From Lacisediminihabitans sp040549525 (lineage in GTDB: Bacteria; Actinomycetota; Actinomycetes; Actinomycetales; Microbacteriaceae), in assembly GCF_040549525.1 (NCBI RefSeq), contig NZ_JBEPTM010000001.1, forward strand, positions 310,001-374,000: 64,000 bases of DNA, read 5' to 3'. This document shows positions 1-9,152 of the stretch, piece after piece (position 1 is the first letter of the stretch; every line of letters begins with the position of its first letter). Made by a program: the position numbers and the translations under genes. Below the pieces are notes generated by a model. It saw nothing but the letters and a program-made list of their open reading frames with translations, had not been told where the DNA came from and ran no database searches.

Positions 1-2
1 AA

Positions 3-449
3 TTTGTGACAGGGGTGCGACCGGCGGGCTTCGTCGACGGTGTGTTCCTCTGGCTGCGGGAGGGACGCGCCGAGGGCTTCGAGGGCACGATCGCCGAAAC
101 GGATGTCGCGGCCGCCGTCGCAGCGGAATACCGGCTGCTCGACCCGGCGGTGCGTCGCGATCGCGCCGCCGTTGCCAGCCTGCTCTCCCCGGAGTTCACC
201 GAGATCGGAGCGTCGGGGCGACTATGGGGGCGCACGGAGCTCCTCGCCGCGATCGGGGAGTTCGAGTCATCCGCGGGCCTTCTCGTGACTGAGCTCGAGG
301 CGCGTGTTCCCGCACCGGGGCTGGTGCTGCTCGGCTACGTGTCGACCGCCGGCGATTCGCGTGCCCGCCGATCGTCGTTGTGGCGGAACACGGCGCACGG
401 GTGGCGCGTGGAATTCCACCAGGGCACCCCGCTCGCCGCTTCCGACTAG
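3..449 (+). CDS. C-terminal part of a DUF4440/NTF2-like protein
   Basis: The frame is open to the left edge, so the gene probably begins outside the window; the first start codon inside is a GTG at 6. From about residue 38 the protein matches the DUF4440 type of the SnoaL/NTF2 fold: an LLDPAVRRD segment, then SPEFTEIGASGR, and near the end RRSSLWRN and WRVEFHQGTP. Such domains form small cone-shaped barrels that bind ligands or modify a partner enzyme. The roughly 35 residues before it do not belong to the fold, which suggests the tail of a larger two-domain protein (actinobacterial RNase HI-type proteins can carry this domain; inference). The function cannot be assigned from the fragment. 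Confidence 0.6.
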   Translation, partial: FVTGVRPAGFVDGVFLWLREGRAEGFEGTIAETDVAAAVAAEYRLLDPAVRRDRAAVASLLSPEFTEIGASGRLWGRTELLAAIGEFESSAGLLVTELEARVPAPGLVLLGYVSTAGDSRARRSSLWRNTAHGWRVEFHQGTPLAASD

Positions 450-545
450 GACTGGTGCCCCGGAGCCTCTGCGGAGAGTGTCGTCTCGGCTCGAGGAGGC
501 ATCCCATACGAAGGCATCGACCGGCTTCAGGGGGTGGAGAGGAAA

Positions 546-1319
546 TCAGTGACGGTCCGGAAGCGACCGTGGAGGGCCAAAGCTCTCGCGGAACTTCTGG
601 AACTGCTGGAGTACCGCTTCGTCCGGGGTGACGCTCTCCGGTGGGGGTGTCGTGGTTCTCGCCCCGAGCCCGCGCACCTCCTCGTGCAGCCGCTCCATAT
701 CCGCATCCAGCCGACTGGCGGTGTCCGCCGCTTCCTTGAGCCCGGCGATCAATTCAGCCGGCACCTCGTCGTCGTACTTGTAGTAGATCTTGTGCTCGAG
801 ACTGGCCCAGAAGTCCATGGCGATGGTGCGGATCTGGATCTCGACCCGCACCGGCACCACCCCGTGGGAGAGGAAGACCGGCACCTCGACGATCGCGTGA
901 AGACTCTTGTAGCCGTTCGCCTTCGGCGCGGCGATGTAGTCCTTCACCGTGATCACTCGGATATCGTGCTGGCCGGCGAGCAGCTCGAACACCCGATAGG
1001 TGTCGGAGACGAAACTGCAGGTGATGCGGATGCCCGCGATGTCGGTGATCGCCTCACGAATCGAGTCGAACGATGGGTCGAGCTGCTTGCGCTGGATCTT
1101 CGCGATGATGCTGTCCGGCGACTTGAGCCGGGAGGAGACGTGCTCGATGGGGTTGTAGTCGTGAAGCTGGCCGAATTCCTCGCGCAGGATCGTGATCTTG
1201 GTCATGACCTCGTCGATGCCGAACTTGTACTGCATCATGAAGCGCGTGAAGTCGTCCCGGAGTTGCCTGAGGTCGCCGAAGGCGGGGCCCGAAGCAAGGA
1301 CATCGTCGCTTGTGCTCAC
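546..1319 (-). CDS. Small alarmone synthetase (GTP pyrophosphokinase family)
   Basis: The 257-aa protein carries only the RelA/SpoT synthetase domain. Visible motifs are DIAGIRITC, the ANGYKSLH substrate loop, EIQIRT and SLEHKIYYKY. There is no HD hydrolase domain, TGS or ACT, and the length fits the RelQ/RelP-type small synthetases, which transfer pyrophosphate from ATP to GDP or GTP to make (p)ppGpp. The start is a GTG at 1319 that reads MSTSDDVLASG. The C-terminal 40 residues are helical and then Pro/Thr-rich, consistent with the oligomerisation tail of small synthetases. It stands alone between two plus-strand genes. It is presumably a stress-responsive alarmone source alongside a long Rel enzyme elsewhere (inference). 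Confidence 0.9.
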   Translation of the reverse strand: MSTSDDVLASGPAFGDLRQLRDDFTRFMMQYKFGIDEVMTKITILREEFGQLHDYNPIEHVSSRLKSPDSIIAKIQRKQLDPSFDSIREAITDIAGIRITCSFVSDTYRVFELLAGQHDIRVITVKDYIAAPKANGYKSLHAIVEVPVFLSHGVVPVRVEIQIRTIAMDFWASLEHKIYYKYDDEVPAELIAGLKEAADTASRLDADMERLHEEVRGLGARTTTPPPESVTPDEAVLQQFQKFRESFGPPRSLPDRH

Positions 1320-1473
1320 CCCACCAGCCTAGGAGGCGCACCTGCCAGGAGCCCTCGGAGCCGCAGAATCGACTCCCTGTGGAGTAGCGGCGCTCCCCGC
1401 AGCGGAACCGCTCCGGCGGATCTGATGCCGCTGGCCGGTCGAAGGGCCATCGCCCTCCCCTACGCTGGGGCAC

Positions 1474-3291
1474 ATGAGGCGTCTCCTTCTCGTGACCGCG
1501 GTATCGGCAGCAATCGCGCTTGGGCCGATCGCAGCGGTCAGCCACGGGCCCGCATTGCCCGCAACGGACGGGGCCCCCGTCGGCGTCAGTTCGGGAGTCG
1601 ACGATTTCGCGTTCGACAGTTTCACCGGCGACTACACGCTCGCTCGGGACTCTGCCGGCCGCTCCACCCTGACGACCGTCGAGACACTGGTCGCCCGTTT
1701 CCCGGCGTCCGATCAGAACCACGGGATCCGCCGCGAGCTCATCGATCGTTTCGACGGGCATCCCACCGATCTCAAGGTCACATCGGTGACCGACGAGCAG
1801 GGCAGAGCACGCGCGTACAAGACCTCCTCGAACGACGGCGTGCTGTCGCTCACCGTGGCGGACCCGGGCTACGTGCACGGTGTGCAGACCTACGTCATCA
1901 GCTACACCTCGCACAACGTGACCCGGTATTTCGCGGACACGAAGGCCGACGAGTTCTACTGGGACACCAACGGCACCGGATGGAAGCAGCCCTTCGCGAA
2001 GGTCTCGGCCGAGGTTCATCTGCCGGCGGACCTCCAGACACGGTTCTCGGGGCGAGCGGATGCGGCATCCGGGCTCGAGGGCGCGAGCGGCCCGGCGACC
2101 ATGACGAGGACCGAGGACGGCTTCGCGGCATCGGCGACCGACCTCGGGCCGGGGGAGAACCTCAGCTTTGCGATCGGCTTCGACCCCGGCACCTTCACCC
2201 CGCGAGACGACTCGTTTCTGTCGGCTCCGTGGCCGAGCCTGTCGCTTCTCGGCATGCTCGTCGCACTGCTCGTTGCGGCACGGGCTCTGTTTATCCGCCG
2301 GAGCCGGCTGAGGGATGCTCCGGGTCGCGGCATCATCGTGCCCGAATACCTGCCGCCGAAGGGCGCGAGCCTGCTCCTGTCTTCGCTGATCACGGCAACG
2401 ACGGGGAAGTCCACGCCGGCGCAGATTCTCGCGCTCGCCGTGTCGGGCAACCTGCGAATCGTCGCGGTCGAAGGATCCGGGTTCAGCCGCAAGCCGGGCT
2501 ACGAGTTGGAGTTCTCGACGGCAGAGGGGGCGAATGCCGACGCCACGGAATTCCTGCACGCCATCTTCGGGGACACTCTGACAGAGGGCGAGCAGCGCGA
2601 CCTCAAAAAGAACGATCAGAAGGCGGTCAAGCGGCTCGCGGTCCTCATGAAGCGGGTCACGGCGGATGCCACGACCAACGGATACCGCCGGCCTCGGCCC
2701 GCCGGCGTCATCGGGCTGCTGGTGCTCGCGTCAGTGCTCGCGTCGAGCGCGGGAATCGCATTCGCCATCGCCTCCCTAGCCTCGGTGCACGGCAACCCGG
2801 TCTTGTTGGCTGTCTTCGTCGGCGTCTCGGTTGTGGCCTTCGCCACCACCGTCGTGCTGGTCTCGCACGTGCCCTTGGATGCCAAAGGCGTCGAGCTGCG
2901 GGAGTATCTTGCGGGGCTGCGGGAGTACATCTCACTCGCGGAGGCGGACCGTCTGCGTTTTCTGCAGTCGCCGACCGGCGCCGAGCGCGCTCCCGTCCGC
3001 ACTGACGATCGACGCCAGGTGGTCACGATCAACGAGAGGCTGCTGCCGTACGCGGTGCTCTTCGGGATCGAGAAGGCCTGGGCGGCCGAACTCGGTCGAT
3101 ATTACGAAGAGACGGGCCAGAATCCGTCGTGGTACGTCGGCACGGGCACCTTCAATGCGGCCGCCTTCGCCAGCAGCATCGGTTCGGTGTCTCTCAGCGC
3201 GTCGTCCGCCTACAGCAGCACCAGCGGTGGCTCCGGTGGTGGGGCGGTGTCCGGTGGCGGCGGCGGGGGCGGTGGAGGCGGTGGCGTGTAG
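1474..3291 (+). CDS. DUF2207 domain membrane protein with Gly-rich tail
   Basis: The 605-aa protein starts with a signal peptide (MRRLLLVTAVSAAIALG). A large extracytoplasmic beta-rich region follows, with DDFAFDSFTGDYTL and GIRRELIDRF, typical of DUF2207. Membrane segments lie near residues 250-268, 410-433 and 442-466. A cytoplasmic region between the first and second segments contains EYLPPKGASLLLSSL, and the last pair is followed by a soluble segment with LPYAVLFGIEKAWAAELG. The C-terminus is a serine tract followed by a run of glycines. The family is widespread and its biochemical function is unknown. The gene diverges from the alarmone synthetase and converges on the marR gene. Confidence 0.85.
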   Translation: MRRLLLVTAVSAAIALGPIAAVSHGPALPATDGAPVGVSSGVDDFAFDSFTGDYTLARDSAGRSTLTTVETLVARFPASDQNHGIRRELIDRFDGHPTDLKVTSVTDEQGRARAYKTSSNDGVLSLTVADPGYVHGVQTYVISYTSHNVTRYFADTKADEFYWDTNGTGWKQPFAKVSAEVHLPADLQTRFSGRADAASGLEGASGPATMTRTEDGFAASATDLGPGENLSFAIGFDPGTFTPRDDSFLSAPWPSLSLLGMLVALLVAARALFIRRSRLRDAPGRGIIVPEYLPPKGASLLLSSLITATTGKSTPAQILALAVSGNLRIVAVEGSGFSRKPGYELEFSTAEGANADATEFLHAIFGDTLTEGEQRDLKKNDQKAVKRLAVLMKRVTADATTNGYRRPRPAGVIGLLVLASVLASSAGIAFAIASLASVHGNPVLLAVFVGVSVVAFATTVVLVSHVPLDAKGVELREYLAGLREYISLAEADRLRFLQSPTGAERAPVRTDDRRQVVTINERLLPYAVLFGIEKAWAAELGRYYEETGQNPSWYVGTGTFNAAAFASSIGSVSLSASSAYSSTSGGSGGGAVSGGGGGGGGGGGV

Positions 3292-3314
3292 TCGCCGCAC
3301 GGCCGCCCGGCGGC

Positions 3315-3848
3315 TCAGTCGGCCGGCGTGAGCACCGCGGCGCACGCCGCGAGATCGGCGCGGAAACGGGCTCGACGCTTCTCGGGCACGGCGGCGAGCA
3401 TCTGCTTCTCCACCGATCGAGCGACCGTATTCGCCGCATTGAGGCGTTGGCGGCCCTCTGCGGTGAGGGTCGTTGGCAGCGCCCTGCCCTGGGGTGCGGT
3501 GTCGGGCCTGGTGACCAGGCCGCGATCCTGGAGGCCGCGGAGCACGAGGTTCATCGACTGCCGGCTCACGAAGGCGCCCCGGGCGAGATCGGAGCTCGAC
3601 ATGCCGGGGCTGCGCCCGAGCAACTCGAGGCAGCTGTGCTGCGCCGCGGAGAGGTGGAGGGGGCGAAGCGCCTCGGCCATCGTGCCGCGCAACGCCGCCG
3701 CGGCATGCCGAAGCACATAGGTGAGCGCTTCGTCGAGCACACCGGTCAGCGTGGCATCCGCCTCGACCTTCTTGTGCGCGGCCTTCTTCTGCGCGGGGGC
3801 TGACTTGCCGGTCGGCTCGGACTTGGACTTCTTGCCGTGTTTCGCCAT
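3315..3848 (-). CDS. MarR-family transcriptional regulator
   Basis: The 177-aa protein contains a MarR winged-helix domain from about residue 50. The segment LSAAQHSCLELLGRSPGMSSSDLARG is followed by a recognition helix around VSRQSMNLVLRGLQDRGL and the wing TRPDTAPQGRALPTTLT. The first 35 residues are Lys/Ala-rich (KHGKKSKSEP, PAQKKAAHKK), an extension not usual in the family, which could be a flexible DNA-contacting tail. No obvious target lies next to it; the nearest gene on the same strand is the LLM oxidoreductase 54 bp upstream of its start. The regulated compound is unknown. Confidence 0.85.
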   Translation of the reverse strand: MAKHGKKSKSEPTGKSAPAQKKAAHKKVEADATLTGVLDEALTYVLRHAAAALRGTMAEALRPLHLSAAQHSCLELLGRSPGMSSSDLARGAFVSRQSMNLVLRGLQDRGLVTRPDTAPQGRALPTTLTAEGRQRLNAANTVARSVEKQMLAAVPEKRRARFRADLAACAAVLTPAD

Positions 3849-3902
3849 GTCAATAGTGTGACACCACGGCCCGCTGACGGCTAGAGGTCGGCGGACTCCC
3901 GG

Positions 3903-4943
3903 TCAGGCCCCTTCGGCGAGGAGCTCGCGCACCCGCGGTGCCACCACTGTGCCGAAGAGCTGGATGCTCGACATCAGCTTCTCGTGGGCCAGGGTGCCAT
4001 TGGAGTACTTGAGGTCGAAACGGTCGAGACCGAGCACGCGGGCAGTCGACGCGATCTTCTGCGCGACGGTCTCCGGCGATCCGACATAAAGCGAGCCGGT
4101 ATCGGCCTCGTTTTCGAAGGACTCCCGACTCATCGGGCCCCAGCCTCGCTCCTTGCCGATGCGGCTCATCATCTCCGAGTGGTGTGGCCAGAGTTCCTCG
4201 CGGGCCTGCTCGTCAGTCTCCGCGATGTGCCCGGGCGAATGCACCCCGATCTTCGGTGTCGGCAGTTCGAACTGGGCGAGGGCGCGGTGGAACAGGTCGA
4301 CATAGGGGGCGAAGCGGGCCGGTTCCCCGCCGATGATCGCGAGCATGAGATTGAAGCCGTAGCGTGCCGTGCGCACGACGGATTCCGGGCTGCCTCCCAC
4401 GCCGATCCAGGCGGGGAGCAAGCCGTTCTCGACCACGGGATACACGCGCTTGTCGACCACCGGAGCGCGGGTCGTTCCGGTCCAATTCACCGGGTTCTGC
4501 TGGCGAACGGCGGCGAAGAGCTCGAGCTTCTCCTCGAACAGGCGCTCGTAGTCGGCGAGATCCAGACCGAACAGCGGAAAGGATTCGGTGAACGAGCCGC
4601 GCCCCAGGATGACCTCGGCGCGCCCGTTCGAGATGCCGTCGAGGGTGGCGAAGCGCTGGAAGACCCGGATGGGGTCATCCGATGACAGTACGGTGACGGC
4701 GGTGCCGACATGGATGCGTTCGGTCTGCGCCGCGATCGCCGCCAACACGACCTCCGGGGCGGAGACCGCGAAGTCCTTGCGGTGATGTTCGCCGACGCCG
4801 ATGTAGTCCAGTCCGACCCGATCGGCGAGCACGCCCTGGGCGACCAGGTTTCGCAGCACCTGGGCGTACGGCACGGGTGTGCCATCCGCCTCGTTGGTGA
4901 CGTCACCGAAGGTGTCGAGTCCCAGTTCCAGTTGCGTTGCCAT
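3903..4943 (-). CDS. LLM-class flavin-dependent oxidoreductase
   Basis: The 346-aa TIM-barrel protein of the luciferase-like monooxygenase family uses FMN or F420. Family signs are LELGLDTFGDV at the N-terminus, DYIGVGEHH, RIHVGTAVTVLSSDDPIRVFQRFATLD, the phosphate-binding type loop ILGRGSFTESF, and WIGVGGSPESV. It resembles the bacterial luciferase-like proteins of unknown substrate that have the GEHH motif. The ATG at 4943 is the natural start. It runs in the same direction as marR and could be under that regulator (inference). The substrate cannot be predicted. Confidence 0.85.
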   Translation of the reverse strand: MATQLELGLDTFGDVTNEADGTPVPYAQVLRNLVAQGVLADRVGLDYIGVGEHHRKDFAVSAPEVVLAAIAAQTERIHVGTAVTVLSSDDPIRVFQRFATLDGISNGRAEVILGRGSFTESFPLFGLDLADYERLFEEKLELFAAVRQQNPVNWTGTTRAPVVDKRVYPVVENGLLPAWIGVGGSPESVVRTARYGFNLMLAIIGGEPARFAPYVDLFHRALAQFELPTPKIGVHSPGHIAETDEQAREELWPHHSEMMSRIGKERGWGPMSRESFENEADTGSLYVGSPETVAQKIASTARVLGLDRFDLKYSNGTLAHEKLMSSIQLFGTVVAPRVRELLAEGA

Positions 4944-5138
4944 CAGTGTCTCTTCCCGTCAATGTGTATGCGTGTGCATAGATCGACAACGATGGAATGG
5001 CCGTCGATATTCCGAAGCTGCCCAATCTGGCACGATGACAGGGTATTCGCGCAGGGCGGTGCGTAACGGCCCGTTTCGCGACGAGCCCGGATGGATCCCG
5101 ATGCTCCGATGGCAGACGGCCCCTCAGCAGACCGCCGG

Positions 5139-6119
5139 TCAGGAGGGGAGCAGCGCCAGACACCGTTCGAGACGGGCGTTCCACCACTCCACCCGGTCCG
5201 CATCCGCGGCGTACCGGTCGAGCAGGTCCGCATCCGGCGTCACGCGGTGCACATTCACCAGTCCCCGCTCCGCGACGAGCGAGTCGGCGGTGATGTCAGA
5301 GGCGAGCAGGCTCACGGTCGCGAGCCCGCAGTCGTAGGCGAGCTCGGGAATCGCGGCGGCGAGGTGCGCTCCCATCGAGATGCCGACGGAGGTCTCCAGC
5401 GCGCTCGAGACGACGACGGGAAGCCCGGCGGCATCCACGATCCGCAGGGCGGCGCGAATCCCTCCGAGCGGCTGCGCCTTGATGACGAGCAGATCGGCGG
5501 CCCCGGCCTTCGCGACCTCCAGCGGATCCTCCGCCTTGCGGACGCTCTCATCGGCGGCGATCGGAAGGCCCATGTACTTGACCCTCGTGCGGATGTCGGC
5601 CAGCTCGTCGACTGTCGCGCAGGGCTGTTCCACATACTCGAGATCGCTCGGCGCGAGGGCGTGGATGGCGTGCTCCGCCTCATCGACATTCCAGCCGCCA
5701 TTGGCATCCAGGCGGATGCGGCCCTCCGGCCCGAGATAGTCGCGAACGGCGACGACCCGCGCCACATCGTCGGCGAGCTGCTGGCCGGGCTCCGCGACCT
5801 TGACCTTCACGGTTCGGCAGCCGGGGAACCTGTCGAGAATCTCCCGCACGGCATCCGGCGCAACGGCGGGGAGCGTGGCGTTCACCCGGATCTGGCTGCG
5901 GAAGAGCGCGGGGGCCTGCAGCCAGCCGAAATCTATGGCCGCGGCCAGCCACGCTGATGCTTCGTGGTCGCCGTACTCGAGGAAGGGCGAGAACTCGGTC
6001 CACCCCGCGGGCCCCTCGAACAGCATCACCTCTCGACAGTCGATGCCCCGGAATCGCTGGCGAAGCGGCAGCGCCACGACGCGTGCGGAAGAGAGCATGT
6101 CAGGCAGCGATGGCAACAT
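5139..6119 (-). CDS. menC: o-Succinylbenzoate synthase (MenC)
   Basis: This enolase-superfamily enzyme dehydrates SHCHC to o-succinylbenzoate in menaquinone synthesis. Catalytic signs are TVKVKVAEPG (the KxK lysine), RIRLDANGGW (metal-binding Asp), EQPC, IAADESVR (metal-binding Asp/Glu) and LLVIKAQPLGG with the second lysine. I chose the ATG at 6119 (MLPSLPDMLSSARV), which fits actinobacterial MenC, rather than the GTG at 6137 that the frame also allows. At 326 aa it has the usual length for the short actinobacterial form. It diverges from the HesB-like gene and is the first of several men genes in the window. Confidence 0.93.
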   Translation of the reverse strand: MLPSLPDMLSSARVVALPLRQRFRGIDCREVMLFEGPAGWTEFSPFLEYGDHEASAWLAAAIDFGWLQAPALFRSQIRVNATLPAVAPDAVREILDRFPGCRTVKVKVAEPGQQLADDVARVVAVRDYLGPEGRIRLDANGGWNVDEAEHAIHALAPSDLEYVEQPCATVDELADIRTRVKYMGLPIAADESVRKAEDPLEVAKAGAADLLVIKAQPLGGIRAALRIVDAAGLPVVVSSALETSVGISMGAHLAAAIPELAYDCGLATVSLLASDITADSLVAERGLVNVHRVTPDADLLDRYAADADRVEWWNARLERCLALLPS

Positions 6120-6269
6120 GACACCAGTCTGGCGCACCGCGGCTGAATGAGGCGGCTGTGTTGTGCCCGGAGGTGGGAGAACCCTCCGTGTCTGCTGTCA
6201 GGACTTGCGCTGGCCGCCCGAGTGCGGAAGCGTGGCCACCTTCCATTCGCCCCATCGAAAGGACCAATC

Positions 6270-6554
6270 ATGCTCACTCTCACCGATTCAGCCTCCACCG
6301 TCGTGAAGACGATCATCGAACGCACCCCCGATGTCGCGGATGCCGCGCTGCGCATCAGCGCCTCAGAGGCCGGTGCCACAGACCTCTCGCTCGCCGTCGC
6401 CACACAGGCCGAGCCGAATGACACCGTGATCGTCAGCTCCGGTGCGAAGGTATTCGTCGAGCAGAACGCCGCGCTCGTGCTCGACGACAAGGTGCTCGAC
6501 GCCCAGATCGATGACGAGGGCGGAGTCCGCTTCTCCATCGACGTTCAGAAGTAA
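6270..6554 (+). CDS. HesB/IscA-like small protein without cysteines
   Basis: The 94-aa protein starts at ATG 6270 behind a Shine-Dalgarno-like AAAGGA; the frame is open further upstream but without a better start. Its ALRISASEAG and KVFVEQNAALVLDDKVLDAQI pattern is that of the HesB/IscA (Fe-S biogenesis) fold. However, the sequence contains no cysteine at all, so the three cysteines that bind iron-sulfur clusters in A-type carriers are missing. Cys-free homologues occur in actinobacteria. A direct cluster-carrier role is therefore unlikely and the function is open. It lies 150 bp from the divergent menC start and is followed by a small membrane protein gene. Confidence 0.75.
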   Translation: MLTLTDSASTVVKTIIERTPDVADAALRISASEAGATDLSLAVATQAEPNDTVIVSSGAKVFVEQNAALVLDDKVLDAQIDDEGGVRFSIDVQK

Positions 6555-6596
6555 ATACCGCGCTCCCGTCCCAGCGGGCTCGATTACCCTGAACTC

Positions 6597-6959
6597 ATGT
6601 CTTTCGACCCGGTTCAGGTCTCCGCTTCGGATCGCGCGGAGCCGGGCCCGCTGGCGGCACCGTCCCGGGCCGTGAGCCGACGCATCCCTCGGCTCGGCGT
6701 CGTAGCCCTCGCTCTGTCGGTGCTTGCGGCGGCCCTGGAATGGGTCGCGATCGCCACCGGAAGCGGGGGTGCCTGGGGCGCGGCCACTGTGCTCGCGTGG
6801 TTCGTCATCGGCCTCTTCGCCCTGGCGTCGGTCCTCGGGATGGTGGCAGTGCTCGCTCGCCAGGGCAGGTCTCTCGGGCTCGCAGCGATCATCCTGAGCC
6901 TCCTCGCCAACCCGCTCACGCTGGTCGGTATATTCAGCGTGCTGGGATCGAGAGCATGA
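6597..6959 (+). CDS. Small three-helix membrane protein
   Basis: The 120-aa protein has a hydrophilic N-terminus of about 30 residues followed by three hydrophobic segments (near residues 33-53, 59-82 and 90-115). It looks like the small actinobacterial membrane proteins that lie beside quinone genes, but I do not recognise a named family. Its last codons overlap the menE start (ATG at 6956) by four bases, so the two are probably translated from one mRNA by coupling. The function is unknown. Confidence 0.65.
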   Translation: MSFDPVQVSASDRAEPGPLAAPSRAVSRRIPRLGVVALALSVLAAALEWVAIATGSGGAWGAATVLAWFVIGLFALASVLGMVAVLARQGRSLGLAAIILSLLANPLTLVGIFSVLGSRA

Positions 6960-8095
6960 CCCGGCCACTGCGCGCCACCGCCGCAGACGATCCCGCTGCG
7001 GTGTTCGTCGCCTTGCGTGACGCGCTGGCCGGAGGGGACGCGATCCTGCCGGGGACTCCCCGCACCAGGATGCCCGACACCGTGGACCAGCGGGTGGCGG
7101 TCGTCATCGAGACGAGCGGGTCCACCGGCGTGCCGAAGCGTGTCGCGCTCAGTGCCGACGCCCTGTTGGCGGGCGCAGCGGCATCCGAATCCTCCCTCGG
7201 CGGTCCCGGCCAGTGGATGCTCGCGCTGCCGACCCGCTACATCGCCGGCATCAATGTGCTCGTGCGCTCGCTGGCCAGCGGGTTCGCACCGGTGTATTTC
7301 GGCAGTGGGCATTTCGACGCCGCTGAGTTCGCCGCGGCCTCCCGCGCGCTGGAGGCGGAGCTGCGCTTCACCTCGCTCGTGCCGGCCCAGCTCGCCCGAC
7401 TGGTGGATGCGGCGGACGACCTCGACCTCCTCGCGGTCGTACGTCGATTCGACCGCATTCTCGTGGGCGGCCAGGCCACGCCTCCCGCACTGCTCGCGCG
7501 GGCCATCGAACTCGGTCTCAACGTCACGAGGACCTACGGATCGAGCGAGACCTCCGGAGGCTGCGTCTATGACGGCATCCCGATCGGCGCGGTCGAGGCG
7601 CGCATTGTCGACGGCCAGGTCGAGCTCGCCGGCCCCGTACTCGCCGAAGGCTACCTCGGCGACCCCGCCGCCACGGATGCCGCCTTCGTCAGCCGTGCCG
7701 GGGCGCGCTGGTATCGCACGGGCGACACCGGCGAGATCGTCGACGGAGTACTCCGGGTGACCGGGCGACTCGACAGCGTGATCATCTCGGGAGGCGAGAA
7801 GGTGTCGCTTGACGCGATCGAGCGGGTGGTGCACGCGATGCCCGGGCTCGCGGATGCCGTTGCCGTGAGATCCCCGAGTGCCGAGTGGGGCGAAGTGCCC
7901 GTGATCTTCACCTCCGCGACGGCGACGCTCGCCGAGGTGAAGGCGGCGGTGATCGCCGCCCTCGGGCGGGCATCCGCGCCGGTCGCCCTGGTGAGGGTGG
8001 AGCGCGTGCCCCAGCTGCCGAACGGTAAGCCGGATCGCCGGTCCCTCACCGCTTTCGCGGCGTCGCGGGGCGGTCGCCCCGGCCCCGGTCGGTAG
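6956..8095 (+). CDS. menE: o-Succinylbenzoate-CoA ligase (MenE)
   Basis: This 379-aa member of the ANL (AMP-binding) superfamily activates o-succinylbenzoate to its CoA thioester. The P-loop motif appears as ETSGSTGVPKRV, the adenine-binding core as TYGSSETSGGCVYDG, the hinge as YRTGDTGEIVDGVLRVTGR, and the C-terminal catalytic lysine motif as LPNGKPDRR. Compared with enteric MenE it is short because the N-terminal subdomain is reduced, as is common in actinobacteria. The start ATG at 6956 overlaps the preceding small membrane gene; longer in-frame starts upstream would overlap that gene heavily. menA begins 10 bp downstream. Confidence 0.92.
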   Translation: MTRPLRATAADDPAAVFVALRDALAGGDAILPGTPRTRMPDTVDQRVAVVIETSGSTGVPKRVALSADALLAGAAASESSLGGPGQWMLALPTRYIAGINVLVRSLASGFAPVYFGSGHFDAAEFAAASRALEAELRFTSLVPAQLARLVDAADDLDLLAVVRRFDRILVGGQATPPALLARAIELGLNVTRTYGSSETSGGCVYDGIPIGAVEARIVDGQVELAGPVLAEGYLGDPAATDAAFVSRAGARWYRTGDTGEIVDGVLRVTGRLDSVIISGGEKVSLDAIERVVHAMPGLADAVAVRSPSAEWGEVPVIFTSATATLAEVKAAVIAALGRASAPVALVRVERVPQLPNGKPDRRSLTAFAASRGGRPGPGR

Positions 8096-8105
8096 AATTC
8101 GACCC

Positions 8106-9116
8106 GTGGCTAACGCAGGCAGACCCGTCCAGAAGCGCATCGATCCCCGCAGCGTCAATTCGAGCTCCGCGGGCTCTCGCAACAGCGTGGGCAAGAAGGG
8201 CGGCCGGCCGGGCGGGAAGGCTCCCCGGGTGGTCATCCGCAAGGCCACGGCCGGCGACTGGATCGGCGGAGCGCGACTTCGCACTCTCCCTCTCGCGATC
8301 GCCCCGGTGGCGCTCGGCACTGGCGCGGCTCACCTGCTCTCCGACGGCGGCTGGCACTGGGTGCGCGCGCTGCTCGCCCTGGCGGTGGCCGTCTTCCTGC
8401 AGGTCGGCGTCAATTTCGCCAACGACTACTCCGATGGCGTGCGCGGCACGGATAAGAACCGTGTCGGGCCGTCGAGGCTCACCGGTTCCGGTGCGGCACA
8501 GCCGAGAACGGTGCTCACCGTCGCGCTCGTGTTCTTCGGGCTCGGCGGCCTTGCCGGGCTCGCTCTCACCATCACGAGCGGTTATTACTGGCTGCTCGCG
8601 ATCGGAGCCCTCAGTATTGTTGCCGCGTATTTCTACACCGGCGGCAAGCGGCCCTACGGCTACAACGGCCTGGGTGAACTCTTCGTCTTCGTCTTCTTCG
8701 GACTCGTCGCCACTGTCGGAACGACCTTCACCCAGGTCGGCACGGTGAACATCGAGAGTTGGCTCGGTGGCGTCGCGGCGGGACTCTTCGCCTGCGCGGT
8801 GCTCATGGTCAACAACATCCGCGATATCGCCCAGGACACGCTGTCGGGCAAACGCACGCTCGCGGTGCTCGTCGGCACGCGGGCCGCGCGCATCCTGTTC
8901 GCGATCTTCGTTGCCGTGCCGTACCTGATCCTGATCTTCTTCTCGATCTTCTACGTGAAGGCGCCGCTGGTGTACTTCTCGCTGCTGTCGGGGCTGCCCG
9001 CCGTCGTGATCACGCTCACCGGCAAGACGGCTCCGGAGTTCATCCTCGCCCTCAAGCTGACGAGTTTCACGGCCCTGGTGTTCGGCGTCGCGCTTGCCGC
9101 CGCGATCGCCTTCTGA
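8106..9116 (+). CDS. menA: 1,4-Dihydroxy-2-naphthoate polyprenyltransferase (MenA)
   Basis: This integral membrane UbiA-family prenyltransferase attaches the polyprenyl chain to DHNA to give demethylmenaquinone. The two Asp-rich motifs are clear: NFANDYSDGVRGTDKNR near residue 106 and NNIRDIAQDTLSGKRTLAV near residue 236. Eight or nine hydrophobic segments span residues 60-336. The start is a GTG at 8106. The first 50 residues are hydrophilic and Lys/Arg/Ser/Gly-rich, an extension before the usual GARLRTLPLAIAPV. It follows menE by 10 bp, so the two are almost certainly co-transcribed. Confidence 0.94.
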   Translation: MANAGRPVQKRIDPRSVNSSSAGSRNSVGKKGGRPGGKAPRVVIRKATAGDWIGGARLRTLPLAIAPVALGTGAAHLLSDGGWHWVRALLALAVAVFLQVGVNFANDYSDGVRGTDKNRVGPSRLTGSGAAQPRTVLTVALVFFGLGGLAGLALTITSGYYWLLAIGALSIVAAYFYTGGKRPYGYNGLGELFVFVFFGLVATVGTTFTQVGTVNIESWLGGVAAGLFACAVLMVNNIRDIAQDTLSGKRTLAVLVGTRAARILFAIFVAVPYLILIFFSIFYVKAPLVYFSLLSGLPAVVITLTGKTAPEFILALKLTSFTALVFGVALAAAIAF

Positions 9117-9152
9117 CCGGGGCCAGGGCGGTTGGGACCAGTGCGGATGCGA

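Noticed and set aside
534..3005. An 823-codon open frame on the plus strand across the alarmone synthetase and DUF2207 genes
   Set aside because: It is antisense to a clear RelA/SpoT-type gene and out of frame with DUF2207; composition is Arg/Gly/His-rich noise typical of high-GC shadow frames.
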